35,583 bases of DNA from Synechococcus sp. UW140 (GCA_945872185.1 CAMBZX010000009.1:1-35583); one strand, 5' to 3'. Shown: positions 22,909 through 31,270, numbered from the stretch's first letter. Notes: generated from the sequence alone by a model not told the origin. Program-made: numbers and translations.

Positions 22909-24556
22909 TTGGCAGGAGCACAGGCTGCTGGGGGCTGGTGGGCACCGGCAGCAGCTCCCGCAGCATGCGGGCATAACTGAGATTCGCCATCGTGATCGCC
23001 ATGGCCTTGTCCTCCATCGCCCGAGTGAGGCTGACGATCGTGTCACTGACATCAGTGTAATCGGCCAGGCCCAGTTGATAGCGAGCCCGCATATCCCGAA
23101 AGGCTTCCCGCGCCGCCCTCAGCGACGCCCTAGCGGCGATCACCTGGGTGAGTGAAGCCTGGTGATAAAAGAAGGCCTGCTCCAGTCGCTGACGAATACC
23201 ATTGCGCTCCTGCGCCTGTTGCTGGGCATAGCTGCTGGCCTCCGCCCGACTGGCCTCAGCCTGACCGCGACTGACACCACCATCCATCAACATCCAGTTG
23301 AGACGCAATCCGGCCGCCCAGCCATAATTGCGGTTGTAAATCTCAGGAATCACCGCCACACCACAGCAGCCGGTATTGCTACGATTCGACTCAATCTGGT
23401 TGCTCTGGCCGATGCCCAGGGAGACAAACACACTGAGGCTGGGCAACAGCGAAGCCGCCTGCTCATCAGCCTGCCGCAGCAACGCCGATCGGGCCGCCTC
23501 CAGGGCCAGGAGCTGGGGATTCTGCTGAAAACCGACGCTGAGGGTGCGGGCCAGATCCATCGGCCAGGGAGGCTGCAATTGCACCGGCTCCGTGGCCAGC
23601 AGGGTGACATCAAAGGGCACGTTCACCTGGTTGCTCAGCTGGCGCTCCTGGCTGAGCAGATCGGCCTCCACCTGGGCCAGCTGGAAACGCCCCTGCTGCA
23701 ACGCCGCCTCGGCCCTGAGCCAATCGACCCGCGGCACCAGCCCATTGGCAAAAAGCGCCTTGGCCTGGTCCCGCACGGCCCGGTCATTGAACACCTGGGC
23801 CTCGCGGATGCGCTTGCGCAACTGTGACAACTGGATCAAATAGTAGGTCTCGCTGATATCCAGCTGGAGCTGCCGGAGACGATCGGCGTAGCTCTGGCTG
23901 CTGACCTCCAACCTGTCCTTGGCCTTGGCGAGGGCAGGGCCACGAACAAAGTCCAGCAGTACATAATTTTCACTCAGGGTGACCAGACCACCAAAACTGG
24001 AGAAAAGATCCGACTTCCAGCTCCCACTATCAACAAAAAAAGGAGAGGTAGGGGCATAAATGGAGGCATTACCAACCAGGGCTTTTTCAAACATCTGGCT
24101 CTGACTGCCAAAACCCGACATCGCCAGATTCAGGGTCGGGGCATAGCGACCCCAGGCGGCGCGCACCAGAGCCCGCTGCTGCTCCACCTTGGCCCCGCTC
24201 TGGGCCAGGCTGGGATCGTTGCTGACCGCCAAGGCCAGGACCTCCGGCAGGCTGAGACGGACGCGCTCCCGCACCCTGACGGCCCCATCGCCCTGTGGAA
24301 TCGCCAGGGCCGCAGGAGCCGGCAGCTGCAGCGCTTGAGCCCCCTGCCCCCTAGCCCCGGCTGGGGCTTCCAGCAGCGTGTCGAAGTGCTCGAGATCCTG
24401 GAGGATGCCGCCGAGATCACGCAGCAGGCCGCCGTACACCGGAGCCTGACGAGCCGCAGCCGGCGGAAGCGCCCCCGCCGGCTGCGGCAGAACGAGGAGA
24501 AGACCGGCAGGAACGATCAACGACCATGTACGCCAGCGCTGAGCAAGGCAGCCCAT
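22865..24556 (-). CDS. TolC-family outer membrane factor (copy 2)
   Basis: From the ATG at 24556 this is a 563-residue OEP/TolC channel with a signal peptide (SLIVPAGLLLVLPQPAGA). OEP signatures include RLSLPEVLALAVSNDP, PFDVTLLATEPVQLQPPWP and RARYQLGLADYTDV. It is paralogous over its whole length to the TolC at 12417-14120, and both share a GCCG vicinal-cysteine element before a WAAGL strand. It almost certainly serves the adjacent RND pump as outer membrane exit duct. Its gene is convergent with the pump and overlaps it by 44 bp, so the tripartite system is split between two opposing transcripts. The ORF track starts at a GTG 54 bp upstream. Confidence 0.93.
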   Translation of the reverse strand: MGCLAQRWRTWSLIVPAGLLLVLPQPAGALPPAAARQAPVYGGLLRDLGGILQDLEHFDTLLEAPAGARGQGAQALQLPAPAALAIPQGDGAVRVRERVRLSLPEVLALAVSNDPSLAQSGAKVEQQRALVRAAWGRYAPTLNLAMSGFGSQSQMFEKALVGNASIYAPTSPFFVDSGSWKSDLFSSFGGLVTLSENYVLLDFVRGPALAKAKDRLEVSSQSYADRLRQLQLDISETYYLIQLSQLRKRIREAQVFNDRAVRDQAKALFANGLVPRVDWLRAEAALQQGRFQLAQVEADLLSQERQLSNQVNVPFDVTLLATEPVQLQPPWPMDLARTLSVGFQQNPQLLALEAARSALLRQADEQAASLLPSLSVFVSLGIGQSNQIESNRSNTGCCGVAVIPEIYNRNYGWAAGLRLNWMLMDGGVSRGQAEASRAEASSYAQQQAQERNGIRQRLEQAFFYHQASLTQVIAARASLRAAREAFRDMRARYQLGLADYTDVSDTIVSLTRAMEDKAMAITMANLSYARMLRELLPVPTSPQQPVLLPITLPQQTAQSVAAP

Positions 24557-24609
24557 GGCAAACCGAAAGTTGTGACATTGCACCACAGAACAGGGCGTCG
24601 GTCCGTCCA

Positions 24610-24623
24610 CAGCTGGACAGAAC
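24610..24623 (+). promoter_or_regulatory. Shared 14-nt motif upstream of tolC copy 2
   Basis: CAGCTGGACAGAAC, differing at one base from the copy at 18489-18502, starts 54 bp upstream of the tolC ATG (gene on the minus strand). Its position suits an operator or promoter element. Confidence 0.3.
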
Positions 24624-24689
24624 GTTGATCGGTGGGTTATTCAGCCTGGCCTGGGGCCACGGGACGACGGTTGCGCAGGACTGCGCCGC

Positions 24690-24731
24690 CATCCTCCCGG
24701 TGGTGGCAACCCAGCCACCACCGGGAGGATG
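24690..24731. repeat. Large 18-bp perfect inverted repeat
   Basis: CATCCTCCCGGTGGTGGC and its exact reverse complement flank a 6-nt AACCCA loop. After one mismatch the stem continues for six more base pairs (24683-24688 with 24733-24738). No T run follows on either strand. It could be a bidirectional terminator or stabiliser for the minus-strand rbgA transcript about 320 bp upstream, an RNA element in the tolC leader, or a small mobile hairpin. Confidence 0.6.
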
Positions 24732-25051
24732 ACGGCGCGAGCAGACCCGGCCAGAAGATCCACTTAATCTGAGTCAACCCCGGACCGATTCAGTTGCACA
24801 TGGTCGCCAGCTTCTGGCCCGGGGATGACTGGGAAAGACTGCCGATCAGCCCAGCATCTATCCCGGCAATGGATCACACGCCGAGCCAATCTTCGGCCCA
24901 GAAACATGGACAAAGGCGATCATCACGAGACCACAACACCATCCTTCGGACAGCCCCGGAACGGCACCAGCCTGACCAACAACCACCGGCATTGCGTTCA
25001 GGCGCAGCCGACTGATCGGATTTATTCGGTGCAGCTGGCATCGGTGCCCGC

Positions 25052-26122
25052 TCAGGGCAACTCGAGGGCAATCGGCCCCAGCAGGCCGCGACGGTAGTCG
25101 TCCAGCAGGCGCTGGCCCATGCGCAGGCTGTCGCCACTGGTGTGGCGGCTGGCCGCAGCCAGCAGCCAATGGGCCGCATCCGGGATGGCCGGCTCTGCAG
25201 CGCTCGGTGAAGCCTCATTAATGATGGCGGCGTTGAGAACCGGCACCGGCAGCCCATAGCGGCGTTCCAGCAGTCCCGGCGCCACACCCGCGCCTGCCAC
25301 CGGCTCCAACAGGGCCAGCAGGCGCACGAAGGCCAGGGCCACCTGTTCCACGTCGTAGGCCGCTTGGCCGATGTCGTCACACAGGGCCAGACGCAAGGCG
25401 GCCAACTGGTCATCGAGACGCGGCGGCAGCACGCCGGGGGCATCGAGCAGATCGAGGTCCTGGCCGACCCGCACCCAGCGCAGGCTGCGGGTGACGCCGG
25501 CGCGGCGGGCACTGTCCACCACCTTCTGGCGCACCAGCCGATTGATCAGCGCCGACTTGCCCACATTCGGGAATCCCAGCATCAGGGCCCGCACCGCCCG
25601 TGGCTTCATACCCCGACCGGCTCGCCTGGCATTGAGGGCCTCCCCGGCGCGGATCGCCGCCTGCTGCAGCTGCTTGACACCGGTGCCGACCTTGGCGTCA
25701 CACCACCAAGGGGTCTGGCCCCTGAGCCGGAACCAGCCATCCCAGGCGAGGCGCGCCGCCTCATTGACCATGTCGCGGCGGTTGATCACCAGCAGATGCT
25801 GCTTGTTGCGCATCCAGCGCTGCAGCCGTGGATGGCCTGTCGCCAGCGGGATGCGCGCATCGCGCACCTCAATCACCAGATCCACCTTCTCGAGATGGGC
25901 GGCCAAAGCCCTCTCAGCCTTGGCGATGTGGCCCGGATACCACTGGATCGTGGGAGCTGACGCACTGAGGGCAACCCCACTCAGTCCGCTCAGCCTTGCG
26001 GCGACAAGACTTTTGACGGGAAGGACCGGCTCGGTTGCACCATCCAGCTCGATTGGCGATCCAGCGGCCCCTTCCAGGGGGGAGTCGTTGGTGAGATGTT
26101 CACGCTCAGGGCCACTCGACAT
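25052..26122 (-). CDS. rbgA: Ribosome biogenesis GTPase RbgA/YlqF
   Basis: A 356-residue circularly permuted GTPase involved in late large-subunit assembly. Motif order is permuted as in YlqF: IQWYPGHIAKAERAL (about 59-73), G4 NRRD at 114-117 (NKxD in most members), DAK at 142-144, G1 GFPNVGKS at 183-190, G2 T211, G3 DAPG at 227-230. A C-terminal helical RNA-binding domain follows. The N-terminus is about 55 residues longer than the usual start just before IQWFPGH, and that extension looks poorly conserved. The ATG shares one base with the TGA of the upstream usp gene, so the two are co-transcribed. Confidence 0.93.
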   Translation of the reverse strand: MSSGPEREHLTNDSPLEGAAGSPIELDGATEPVLPVKSLVAARLSGLSGVALSASAPTIQWYPGHIAKAERALAAHLEKVDLVIEVRDARIPLATGHPRLQRWMRNKQHLLVINRRDMVNEAARLAWDGWFRLRGQTPWWCDAKVGTGVKQLQQAAIRAGEALNARRAGRGMKPRAVRALMLGFPNVGKSALINRLVRQKVVDSARRAGVTRSLRWVRVGQDLDLLDAPGVLPPRLDDQLAALRLALCDDIGQAAYDVEQVALAFVRLLALLEPVAGAGVAPGLLERRYGLPVPVLNAAIINEASPSAAEPAIPDAAHWLLAAASRHTSGDSLRMGQRLLDDYRRGLLGPIALELP

Positions 26123-26505
26123 CAGGGCACCACCAGCACCGGACAGGGCGCCAGCTGGATCACCCGGGCGGCCGTGCTGTGCTCGTCGTCCTCCAGGGCC
26201 AGGCCGCGGGTGCCCATCACAATCACATCGGCATTGATCTCATCGGCCACATCGCCGATCACGAAGGCCGGCTTGCCCTCCCGCTCGATCACCTCGCAGC
26301 TGATCCCCGCCTGCTCGAAACTGCTGCGCACCTGCTCCAGCAACTGGGCCACGGCGGCCCCATCGTGCATGGCGCCAGCCTCTGCCTCCACCACCGAAAG
26401 CAACACCAGACGGCTGCCATGGCGCTGGGCCAGTCGCAGGGCCACCGCAGCCGTGTCCAGGGTCTGACGGCTGTTGTCGACGGGGAGGAGGACGGTCTCG
26501 AACAT
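26122..26505 (-). CDS. Universal stress protein, UspA family
   Basis: A compact 127-residue single Usp domain, with MFETVLLPVDNS at the N-terminus, the beta-4 strand VIVMGTRG and the C-terminal APCPVLVVP. The ATP-binding pattern GxxG-x9-G(S/T) is imperfect: after GTRG comes LALEDDEHST, without the second glycine, so nucleotide binding may be weak or absent. It is the first gene of a two-gene unit with rbgA and divergent from pgk. Its cellular role is likely stress adaptation by an unknown mechanism. Confidence 0.9.
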   Translation of the reverse strand: MFETVLLPVDNSRQTLDTAAVALRLAQRHGSRLVLLSVVEAEAGAMHDGAAVAQLLEQVRSSFEQAGISCEVIEREGKPAFVIGDVADEINADVIVMGTRGLALEDDEHSTAARVIQLAPCPVLVVP

Positions 26506-26653
26506 GGCGTCGGGCTACTGAACCTCGATCTCGGCTCCTGTCTAGACGGGCAGCCAACCCCTGGGCCACAGCCCGGGCAGGGGAAAACCGGCAGGGCACC
26601 AGGGGCCTGGGGCTAAGCTCCGGCCGTTTTCCCCCTACCCCGTATCAAAAACC

Positions 26654-27859
26654 ATGGCGAAGCGTTCCCTGGCCAGCCTCGGCGCCGCAGACCTCCGCAG
26701 CAAGCGCGTACTGGTGCGGGTCGACTTCAACGTGCCCCTTGATGACGCCGGCGCCATCACCGATGACACCCGCATCCGCGCCGCCCTGCCCACCATCGCC
26801 CACCTGCGGAACCACGGCGCCAAGGTGATCCTGGCGGCCCACTTCGGCCGTCCCAAGGGCCAGGTGAACGAGTCCATGCGCCTCACCGCCGTGGCGGCCC
26901 GCCTCAGCGAGCTGCTGGCCCTGCCGGTGAGCAAGACCGACAGCTGCATCGGCCCCGATGCCGAGGCCAAGGTGGCGGCCCTGGCGGAAGGCGGCGTGCT
27001 GCTGCTCGAAAACGTGCGCTTCTTCGCCGAGGAAGAAAAGAACGATCCGGCCTTCGCTGAAAAGCTGGCAGCCCTGGCCGATGTCTATGTGAACGACGCC
27101 TTCGGCGCCGCCCACCGCGCCCACGCCTCCACCGAAGGGGTCACCAAGTTCCTGAGCCCCAGCGTGGCCGGCCTGCTGATGGAAAAGGAGCTGCAGTATC
27201 TGCAGGGCGCCATTGATGAACCGAAGCGCCCTCTGGCGGCAATCGTGGGCGGCTCCAAGGTGAGCAGCAAGATCGGCGTGCTCGAGGCCCTGATCGACAA
27301 GTGCGACAAGATTCTGATCGGCGGCGGCATGATCTTTACCTTCTACAAGGCCCGTGGCCTGGCGGTGGGCAAGAGCCTGGTGGAGGAGGACAAGCTGGAG
27401 CTGGCCAAGGAGCTCGAGGTCAAGGCGGCCGCCAAGGGCGTGCAGTTCCTGCTGCCCACCGATGTGGTGCTGGCCAACAACTTCGCCCCCGATGCCAACA
27501 GCCAGATCGCCAAGGTGGAAGCCATCCCCGACGGCTGGATGGGCCTCGACATCGGTCCTGATTCAATCAAGGTGTTCCAGGACGCCCTGGCTGACTGCAA
27601 GACCGTGATCTGGAACGGTCCCATGGGCGTGTTTGAGTTCGACGCCTTCGCCGCCGGCACCAACGCCATCGCCCACACCCTGGCCGACCTGAGCGCCACC
27701 GGCACCACCACGATCATCGGTGGCGGTGATTCGGTGGCGGCCGTCGAAAAAGTGGGCGTGGCCGAGAAGATGAGCCACATCTCCACCGGCGGCGGCGCCA
27801 GCCTGGAGCTGCTCGAAGGCAAGGTGTTGCCCGGTGTGGCGGCCCTGGATGAGGCCTGA
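26654..27859 (+). CDS. pgk: Phosphoglycerate kinase
   Basis: A full-length 401-residue enzyme interconverting 1,3-bisphosphoglycerate and 3-phosphoglycerate in glycolysis and the Calvin cycle. Visible signatures are RVDFNVPL near residue 22, the substrate loop HFGRPKG near 63, ENVRFF near 117, GGSKVSSK near 198, and the C-terminal nucleotide loop [12 protein letters not shown] near 355. No Shine-Dalgarno precedes the ATG, common for such genes in cyanobacteria. It is a single-gene unit with a 148-bp divergent region shared with usp and a strong intrinsic terminator about 95 bp after its stop. Confidence 0.98.
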   Translation: MAKRSLASLGAADLRSKRVLVRVDFNVPLDDAGAITDDTRIRAALPTIAHLRNHGAKVILAAHFGRPKGQVNESMRLTAVAARLSELLALPVSKTDSCIGPDAEAKVAALAEGGVLLLENVRFFAEEEKNDPAFAEKLAALADVYVNDAFGAAHRAHASTEGVTKFLSPSVAGLLMEKELQYLQGAIDEPKRPLAAIVGGSKVSSKIGVLEALIDKCDKILIGGGMIFTFYKARGLAVGKSLVEEDKLELAKELEVKAAAKGVQFLLPTDVVLANNFAPDANSQIAKVEAIPDGWMGLDIGPDSIKVFQDALADCKTVIWNGPMGVFEFDAFAAGTNAIAHTLADLSATGTTTIIGGGDSVAAVEKVGVAEKMSHISTGGGASLELLEGKVLPGVAALDEA

Positions 27860-27953
27860 TGCCCAGGCCCCCTCGGCGCTGGTGAAGCGCTGAATCGGCG
27901 CATCGGGCAGCCCGCCTGCTGAGGCCAACGATCCCCAACCCTGCCGCTCTTCT

Positions 27954-27987
27954 CGCCCGCGGACGCAGCAGCGTCCGCGGGCGTTTT
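27954..27987 (+). terminator. Intrinsic terminator of pgk
   Basis: CGCCCGCGGACGC-AGCA-GCGTCCGCGGGCG is a perfect 13-bp stem with a 4-nt loop followed by TTTT. This is the clearest rho-independent terminator in the window and ends the pgk transcript. Confidence 0.88.
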
Positions 27988-28043
27988 GCTGGCCGCCCAT
28001 CCCATGGCAGGCTGGCGCCACCAGGCGAAATGGTGGAGCAAGG

Positions 28044-28529
28044 GTGGCGAGCAACCAACCGGCCCGATCCACACCCCTGCTGCTCAAGCTGGTGCTGTTC
28101 AAGAAGCTGGTGGAAGCCGGCGTGTTGTTCGTGGCAGCGCTGCTGTCGCTGGCTGGGATTCGCCACTATCAGCACCTGCCGGAGCTGGCCGATCGCCTGG
28201 GGGCTGGCCATCGCCCGCTGCTGGCGGCCCTGGCCCACCAGGCGATCGGCATGGGTCCCTGGCAGCTGGAAATCACGGCGATCGCCGCCGCTCTGTTTGC
28301 CGTGCTGATCACGGTGGCCTCAGTGGCCACCTTGCGCCAGCGCCCCTGGGGAGAGCGGCTGCTGCTGGCGGTGCTGCTGACGATGCTGCCGCTGGAGAGC
28401 TGGAATCTGGTGCGGGAACCCAGCTGGCTCCATGGTCTGGTGGTGGCTCTCTCCCTGCTGGGCACCCTGCTGGTGATCGGGGAGATGCGCCAATCCAGCC
28501 GAGCCGGACAGCAACCAGGCTCCCACTGA
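28044..28529 (+). CDS. DUF2127-like membrane protein
   Basis: A 161-residue membrane protein starting at a GTG with GGAG nearby. It opens with LLLKLVLFKKLVEAGVLFVAALLSL (in part), typical of DUF2127 proteins, and has about four hydrophobic helices, including a final LVVALSLLGTLLVIGEM. DUF2127 proteins have no established function. It lies alone between the pgk terminator and the LuxR-type gene and gives no operon clue. A cytoplasmic basic tail ends the protein. Confidence 0.78.
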   Translation: MASNQPARSTPLLLKLVLFKKLVEAGVLFVAALLSLAGIRHYQHLPELADRLGAGHRPLLAALAHQAIGMGPWQLEITAIAAALFAVLITVASVATLRQRPWGERLLLAVLLTMLPLESWNLVREPSWLHGLVVALSLLGTLLVIGEMRQSSRAGQQPGSH

Positions 28530-28711
28530 TGCGGCCGTCAAGACAGGGCCGCCTCAGCCGGGAGGGCGCCCAATCCAGCCCCAAATGGTCTAGGAACGAC
28601 CTCAATTACGATCAGACCCTCTCTGCTGTTGGGTCAGCGCCACGAGGCCCACAGCTGTCGCCACGCCAAACTAAGTTCCCAAAATCCGCCATGTCCTGAG
28701 GAGGGATTCTG

Positions 28712-29449
28712 ATGGCAATCCCCAAGCAGCCGGGAATCGCCGACTTCACCAACCGGTTCAAACAATTGGAGCCCAATCGCCGCATGATGGCGTCCTGGTT
28801 TCTGTCGAGCGGGATACGGCTGAAGTTCGTGTTCGCGATTGCCCCAAGGATGTCGCTGGCCTTTATCTGCAGTCTCATTCAACGACCGAACATGGTGGTT
28901 GGGGCCGTGAGCGGCGAGGAGGCCGCCCTGGCCTACATCGCCAAAGGAAGGCCAGGCCTGCTCATCTGCACAGATCTCCTGGAGGAGGGCGATGGGTATG
29001 CACTGGTGCGGCGGGCCCGTGCCCTGGTGCCTGATCTGCGGGTGGTGATGCTGATGCAAAGCCCCAAGCCCGATGTGCGTCAAGCCCGGGCCCTGAAGAT
29101 CGAGGGCATCTTCTGCAATGCCGACGTCGGCACACCCGTCGGCGGCGGGATCCAGGCGCTGATTGCCGCCTGCATGGGCAAGACATACCTTTCCCCGGAG
29201 GCCGAACGCCACTTGCTGGAGCAAGGGGGAGTTCAGGAAGATCGAACCCTGAGGCTGACACCACGCGAGGAGGAAATCCTGGGATTGATCATCCAGGGAT
29301 ACTCCGATCGGCAGATTGGCGAACAACTCCTGCTCACCTATGAAACCGCCCGCACCTACGGCAAGACGGTGCGCCGCAAGCTGGGGGCAAAGAGCCGCCT
29401 GGAACTGGTGGGCCGGGCCATGAACGTGGTGCTGGGTCGCGGCGATTGA
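28712..29449 (+). CDS. LuxR-type regulator with degenerate receiver domain
   Basis: A 245-residue DNA-binding regulator. Residues 37-155 resemble a receiver domain: D88 (LLICTDLLEEGDG) occupies the phospho-acceptor position, but beta-1 (LKFVFAIAPRM) lacks the acidic pair, and the usual Lys near GYLLK is replaced in GIFCNADVG. A LuxR/NarL helix-turn-helix covers about 181-241 (LTPREEEILGLIIQGYSDRQI...). It probably works as a phosphorylation-independent or atypical response regulator. The start has a strong GAGGAGGGA site about 4 nt upstream. The N-terminal 35 residues are unusual for the family. No kinase is adjacent. Confidence 0.88.
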   Translation: MAIPKQPGIADFTNRFKQLEPNRRMMASWFLSSGIRLKFVFAIAPRMSLAFICSLIQRPNMVVGAVSGEEAALAYIAKGRPGLLICTDLLEEGDGYALVRRARALVPDLRVVMLMQSPKPDVRQARALKIEGIFCNADVGTPVGGGIQALIAACMGKTYLSPEAERHLLEQGGVQEDRTLRLTPREEEILGLIIQGYSDRQIGEQLLLTYETARTYGKTVRRKLGAKSRLELVGRAMNVVLGRGD

Positions 29450-29608
29450 GCTGGCCGCGGACCGCAACCGGGTCGGGGAGGGCCGCCTGCCGCTTCGGCC
29501 CCTTGGCCAGCTGGGGAGCAGGGGGGAGTCCGACCCTGGGCTTCCCGGGGCTGGCGCGTCCAGACTCCCCACCCTGGGGACCGCCCAACTCCTCGCCCCA
29601 ACCCCGCC

Positions 29609-29857
29609 ATGTCCGTGATCAAAACCTTGACTGCCGCTGCGCTGCTGAGCGCCGCCGCCCTGTTGACGGGCTCCCCAGCCGTAGCCGTCGTCTACTGCAC
29701 CGGCCCCGGTGTACCCAGGGGCTGCGTGGTGCGCCGCCCCGTCGCCACCCCTGTTGTGGGGAACCCTGTGGTGGTGACACCAGCCGTCAGGCCCGCCGCC
29801 GGTCCGGGCGTCGGGGTCAACCTGGGCGGCCCGGTCAATCGTGTGGGCCCGCGCTGA
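29609..29857 (+). CDS. Small secreted Pro/Val/Gly-rich protein
   Basis: An 82-residue protein with a clear signal peptide (LTAAALLSAAALLTGSPAVA). The mature part has two cysteines (VYCTGPGVPRGCVV) and then repeats of Pro, Val and Gly (TPVVGNPVVVTPAVRP). Small proteins of this kind occur in cyanobacteria, but I know no function. The upstream 159-bp gap holds an 8-bp inverted repeat (GGGGAGTC at 29523-29530, GACTCCCC at 29563-29570) that may shape the leader. No Shine-Dalgarno is seen. Confidence 0.68.
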   Translation: MSVIKTLTAAALLSAAALLTGSPAVAVVYCTGPGVPRGCVVRRPVATPVVGNPVVVTPAVRPAAGPGVGVNLGGPVNRVGPR

Positions 29858-29883
29858 ATCGCAGCGATCCATCAGGCGGCTTC

Positions 29884-30013
29884 AGAGACTGCTGAAAAAC
29901 CTGGATGGGCCAGGCTTGATCGCTCCTTCGCCACCCGGCAACCCAGTGATCAGGACTTGGATACGGCCGGCGGAACGCCAGTCAGCTCTTCTGAGGGTTT
30001 TTCAGTGGTCTCT
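29884..30013. repeat. 130-bp segment bounded by 17-bp imperfect inverted repeats
   Basis: AGAGACTGCTGAAAAAC at 29884-29900 is matched by GTTTTTCAGTGGTCTCT at 29997-30013, with 15 of 17 positions complementary. A small CCTGG-ATGGG-CCAGG hairpin sits just inside the left end. Size and terminal repeats fit a MITE or a remnant of an insertion sequence. No target-site duplication is obvious and no transposase is present. Confidence 0.5.
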
Positions 30014-30041
30014 TAAGATCACATTCCGATCACCTACAGCC

Positions 30042-30287
30042 ATGACCTTCGCCCCGATCCCCTTCCGCACCGCCGCCTTGCTGGGCGCAACCCTGGCTCC
30101 GCTGCTGCTGACGTCCCCGGGGCGGGCCATGAGCCTGAGCGAGGCCTGTGGCACATTCGCCACAAAGCTGGCAAGCGCCCAGGCCAGTGGCGATACGGCC
30201 AAGGCCCAGAAGATCTACATCGAAGGCAACAAGCGCATTGCCCTGAACTTCAATGGCGCCACCTGCCCGAATGTGAAAGCCCCCTGA
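30042..30287 (+). CDS. Small secreted protein, function unknown
   Basis: From the ATG at 30042 this encodes 81 residues with a signal peptide (TAALLGATLAPLLLTSPGRA). The short mature region has two cysteines (EACGTF and ATCPNV) that could form a disulphide. The helix between them has the pattern AKLASAQASGDTAKAQK (approximately). The longer ORF-track frame to 29841 runs through the inverted-repeat element and is not credible. The promoter may lie within or beside that element (TAAGAT at 30014-30019). It is convergent with the next secreted protein gene, with a shared terminator-like structure. Confidence 0.68.
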   Translation: MTFAPIPFRTAALLGATLAPLLLTSPGRAMSLSEACGTFATKLASAQASGDTAKAQKIYIEGNKRIALNFNGATCPNVKAP

Positions 30288-30295
30288 GGCTGGGA

Positions 30296-30347
30296 TCAGG
30301 AACGGCCAGGCCTGCTGGACCTGAAGGAAGGGCCTGGAGGCTCCTGA
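30296..30347. terminator. Bidirectional hairpin between convergent genes
   Basis: CCAGGCC (30306-30312) pairs with GGCCTGG (30331-30337). An outer TCAGGA (30296-30301) pairs with TCCTGA (30342-30347). The structure sits exactly between the stops of two convergent genes (30287 and 30350). No long T run is present, so termination strength is uncertain. Confidence 0.5.
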
Positions 30348-30349
30348 GA

Positions 30350-30877
30350 TCAGTCGATGCAGCCCTGCACCGAAATCCGATAGCTGAAACCAAGGGCCTC
30401 TGGATCCGCGCTGGTGCCCACCTTGAAATTCATCTGGCTGGCCTGCTTGCCGGGTACGGCCGCAAACGGGCCGAACATGCGGCCGGTGCCAATCGGTGGA
30501 TTCATGGTTTCATCCACCACCTGCAGATTGGAGCCATCACTGAACTTCATGTAGGCCTGAACCGGATACTTGGCATTCGGATCAGACGAATTAGCAGTAA
30601 AGAAAAACTTATAACTGTTGTAGGGCTGATTAACGGCAAAGTCGGTGTTCCAGTTGGTGCGGCCCAGCACCATGGCGTAGGGGGTGATCTTGGGAGCCCC
30701 CACCGACTTGCTGACAATCGGCGAAGTGCCATTGCTACCAATCGGCATCAGAAAGGTGCACACCGGCACCGCTAGGGCTGGCCCGGCGGCGAGTAGAGCG
30801 CCAACGGAAACCGTGGCCGACATCAGCAAGGCCGGGAGGAGACGATGGCCTGCGGAACGGAAGGGAGCAGAGCGCAT
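30350..30877 (-). CDS. Secreted protein of about 175 residues, function unknown
   Basis: Starting at the ATG at 30877 gives 175 residues with a signal peptide (LLMSATVSVGALLAAGPALA). The mature protein begins VPVCTFLMPIG and is rich in Asn, Ser and Tyr (NWNTDFAVNQPYNSYKFFF), with a final Cys (QGCID) that could pair with the first. It looks like a small beta-rich exported protein. I do not recognise the family. The ORF-track start at 31057 adds 60 residues overlapping the next gene and is unlikely. Codon use is more AT-rich than in neighbouring core genes. Confidence 0.72.
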   Translation of the reverse strand: MRSAPFRSAGHRLLPALLMSATVSVGALLAAGPALAVPVCTFLMPIGSNGTSPIVSKSVGAPKITPYAMVLGRTNWNTDFAVNQPYNSYKFFFTANSSDPNAKYPVQAYMKFSDGSNLQVVDETMNPPIGTGRMFGPFAAVPGKQASQMNFKVGTSADPEALGFSYRISVQGCID

Positions 30878-30950
30878 GCTGGGGCAAGAACGGCCAGAAC
30901 TTGGTAAGCATAGGAGCGTCCAGCGGGCACCGATACCGAGCCTGGCAGGT

Positions 30951-31265
30951 TCATGGAGACCAGCGCAGCGGACGCAAGCAACGGCGAACAAAATTGAGAA
31001 AATCGATACCAAAATAAGAAAGCAAGGCAAAGGCAACCAGGGAAATCGGGCCGCCATGAAAGACCAGAGAAGCCAGGCAGACTACAACCACAAAAATACA
31101 GCGACTTCGCGCCACTGCAATCAGCGAAGTCAGATCCTCGTCAGCCGCAATCGAGCCGCCACCTTCAAGCTTCAGCAGTGAATGCCTGACGGAAAGATGC
31201 AGCAAAAGATAAGCCAGCAGAAGCAGCAGCAGACCAAATAACGCCCGGATCACTTCAACAACCAT
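30951..31265 (-). CDS. Small three-helix membrane protein, unknown
   Basis: From the ATG at 31265 this is a 104-residue protein with hydrophobic segments at about 4-24 (VIRALFGLLLLLLAYLLLHL), 56-71 (CIFVVVVCLASLVFHG) and 75-92. It ends in a basic tail (RRCLRPLRW). A GAGGGGAG ribosome-binding site just upstream supports this start over the TTG in the ORF track. A 7-bp hairpin at 31271-31290 overlaps that site. The region is more AT-rich than its surroundings. No family is recognised. Confidence 0.6.
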   Translation of the reverse strand: MVVEVIRALFGLLLLLLAYLLLHLSVRHSLLKLEGGGSIAADEDLTSLIAVARSRCIFVVVVCLASLVFHGGPISLVAFALLSYFGIDFLNFVRRCLRPLRWSP

Positions 31266-31270
31266 GCTCC

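Larger units (their letters stand above)
24557..25051. other. 495-bp non-coding region between tolC copy 2 and rbgA
   Basis: This gap carries the tolC copy 2 upstream region and the end of the rbgA transcript, both on the minus strand. It contains the CAGCTGGACAGAAC motif (24610-24623) and an 18-bp perfect inverted repeat (24690-24731). From about 24740 to 25051 I see no gene or RNA; the small ORFs there have no recognisable product or ribosome-binding site. Confidence 0.5.

Noticed and set aside
29841-30041. N-terminal extension of the small secreted protein ORF
   Set aside because: It would overlap the end of the previous gene and the inverted-repeat element; a normal signal peptide starts at 30042.
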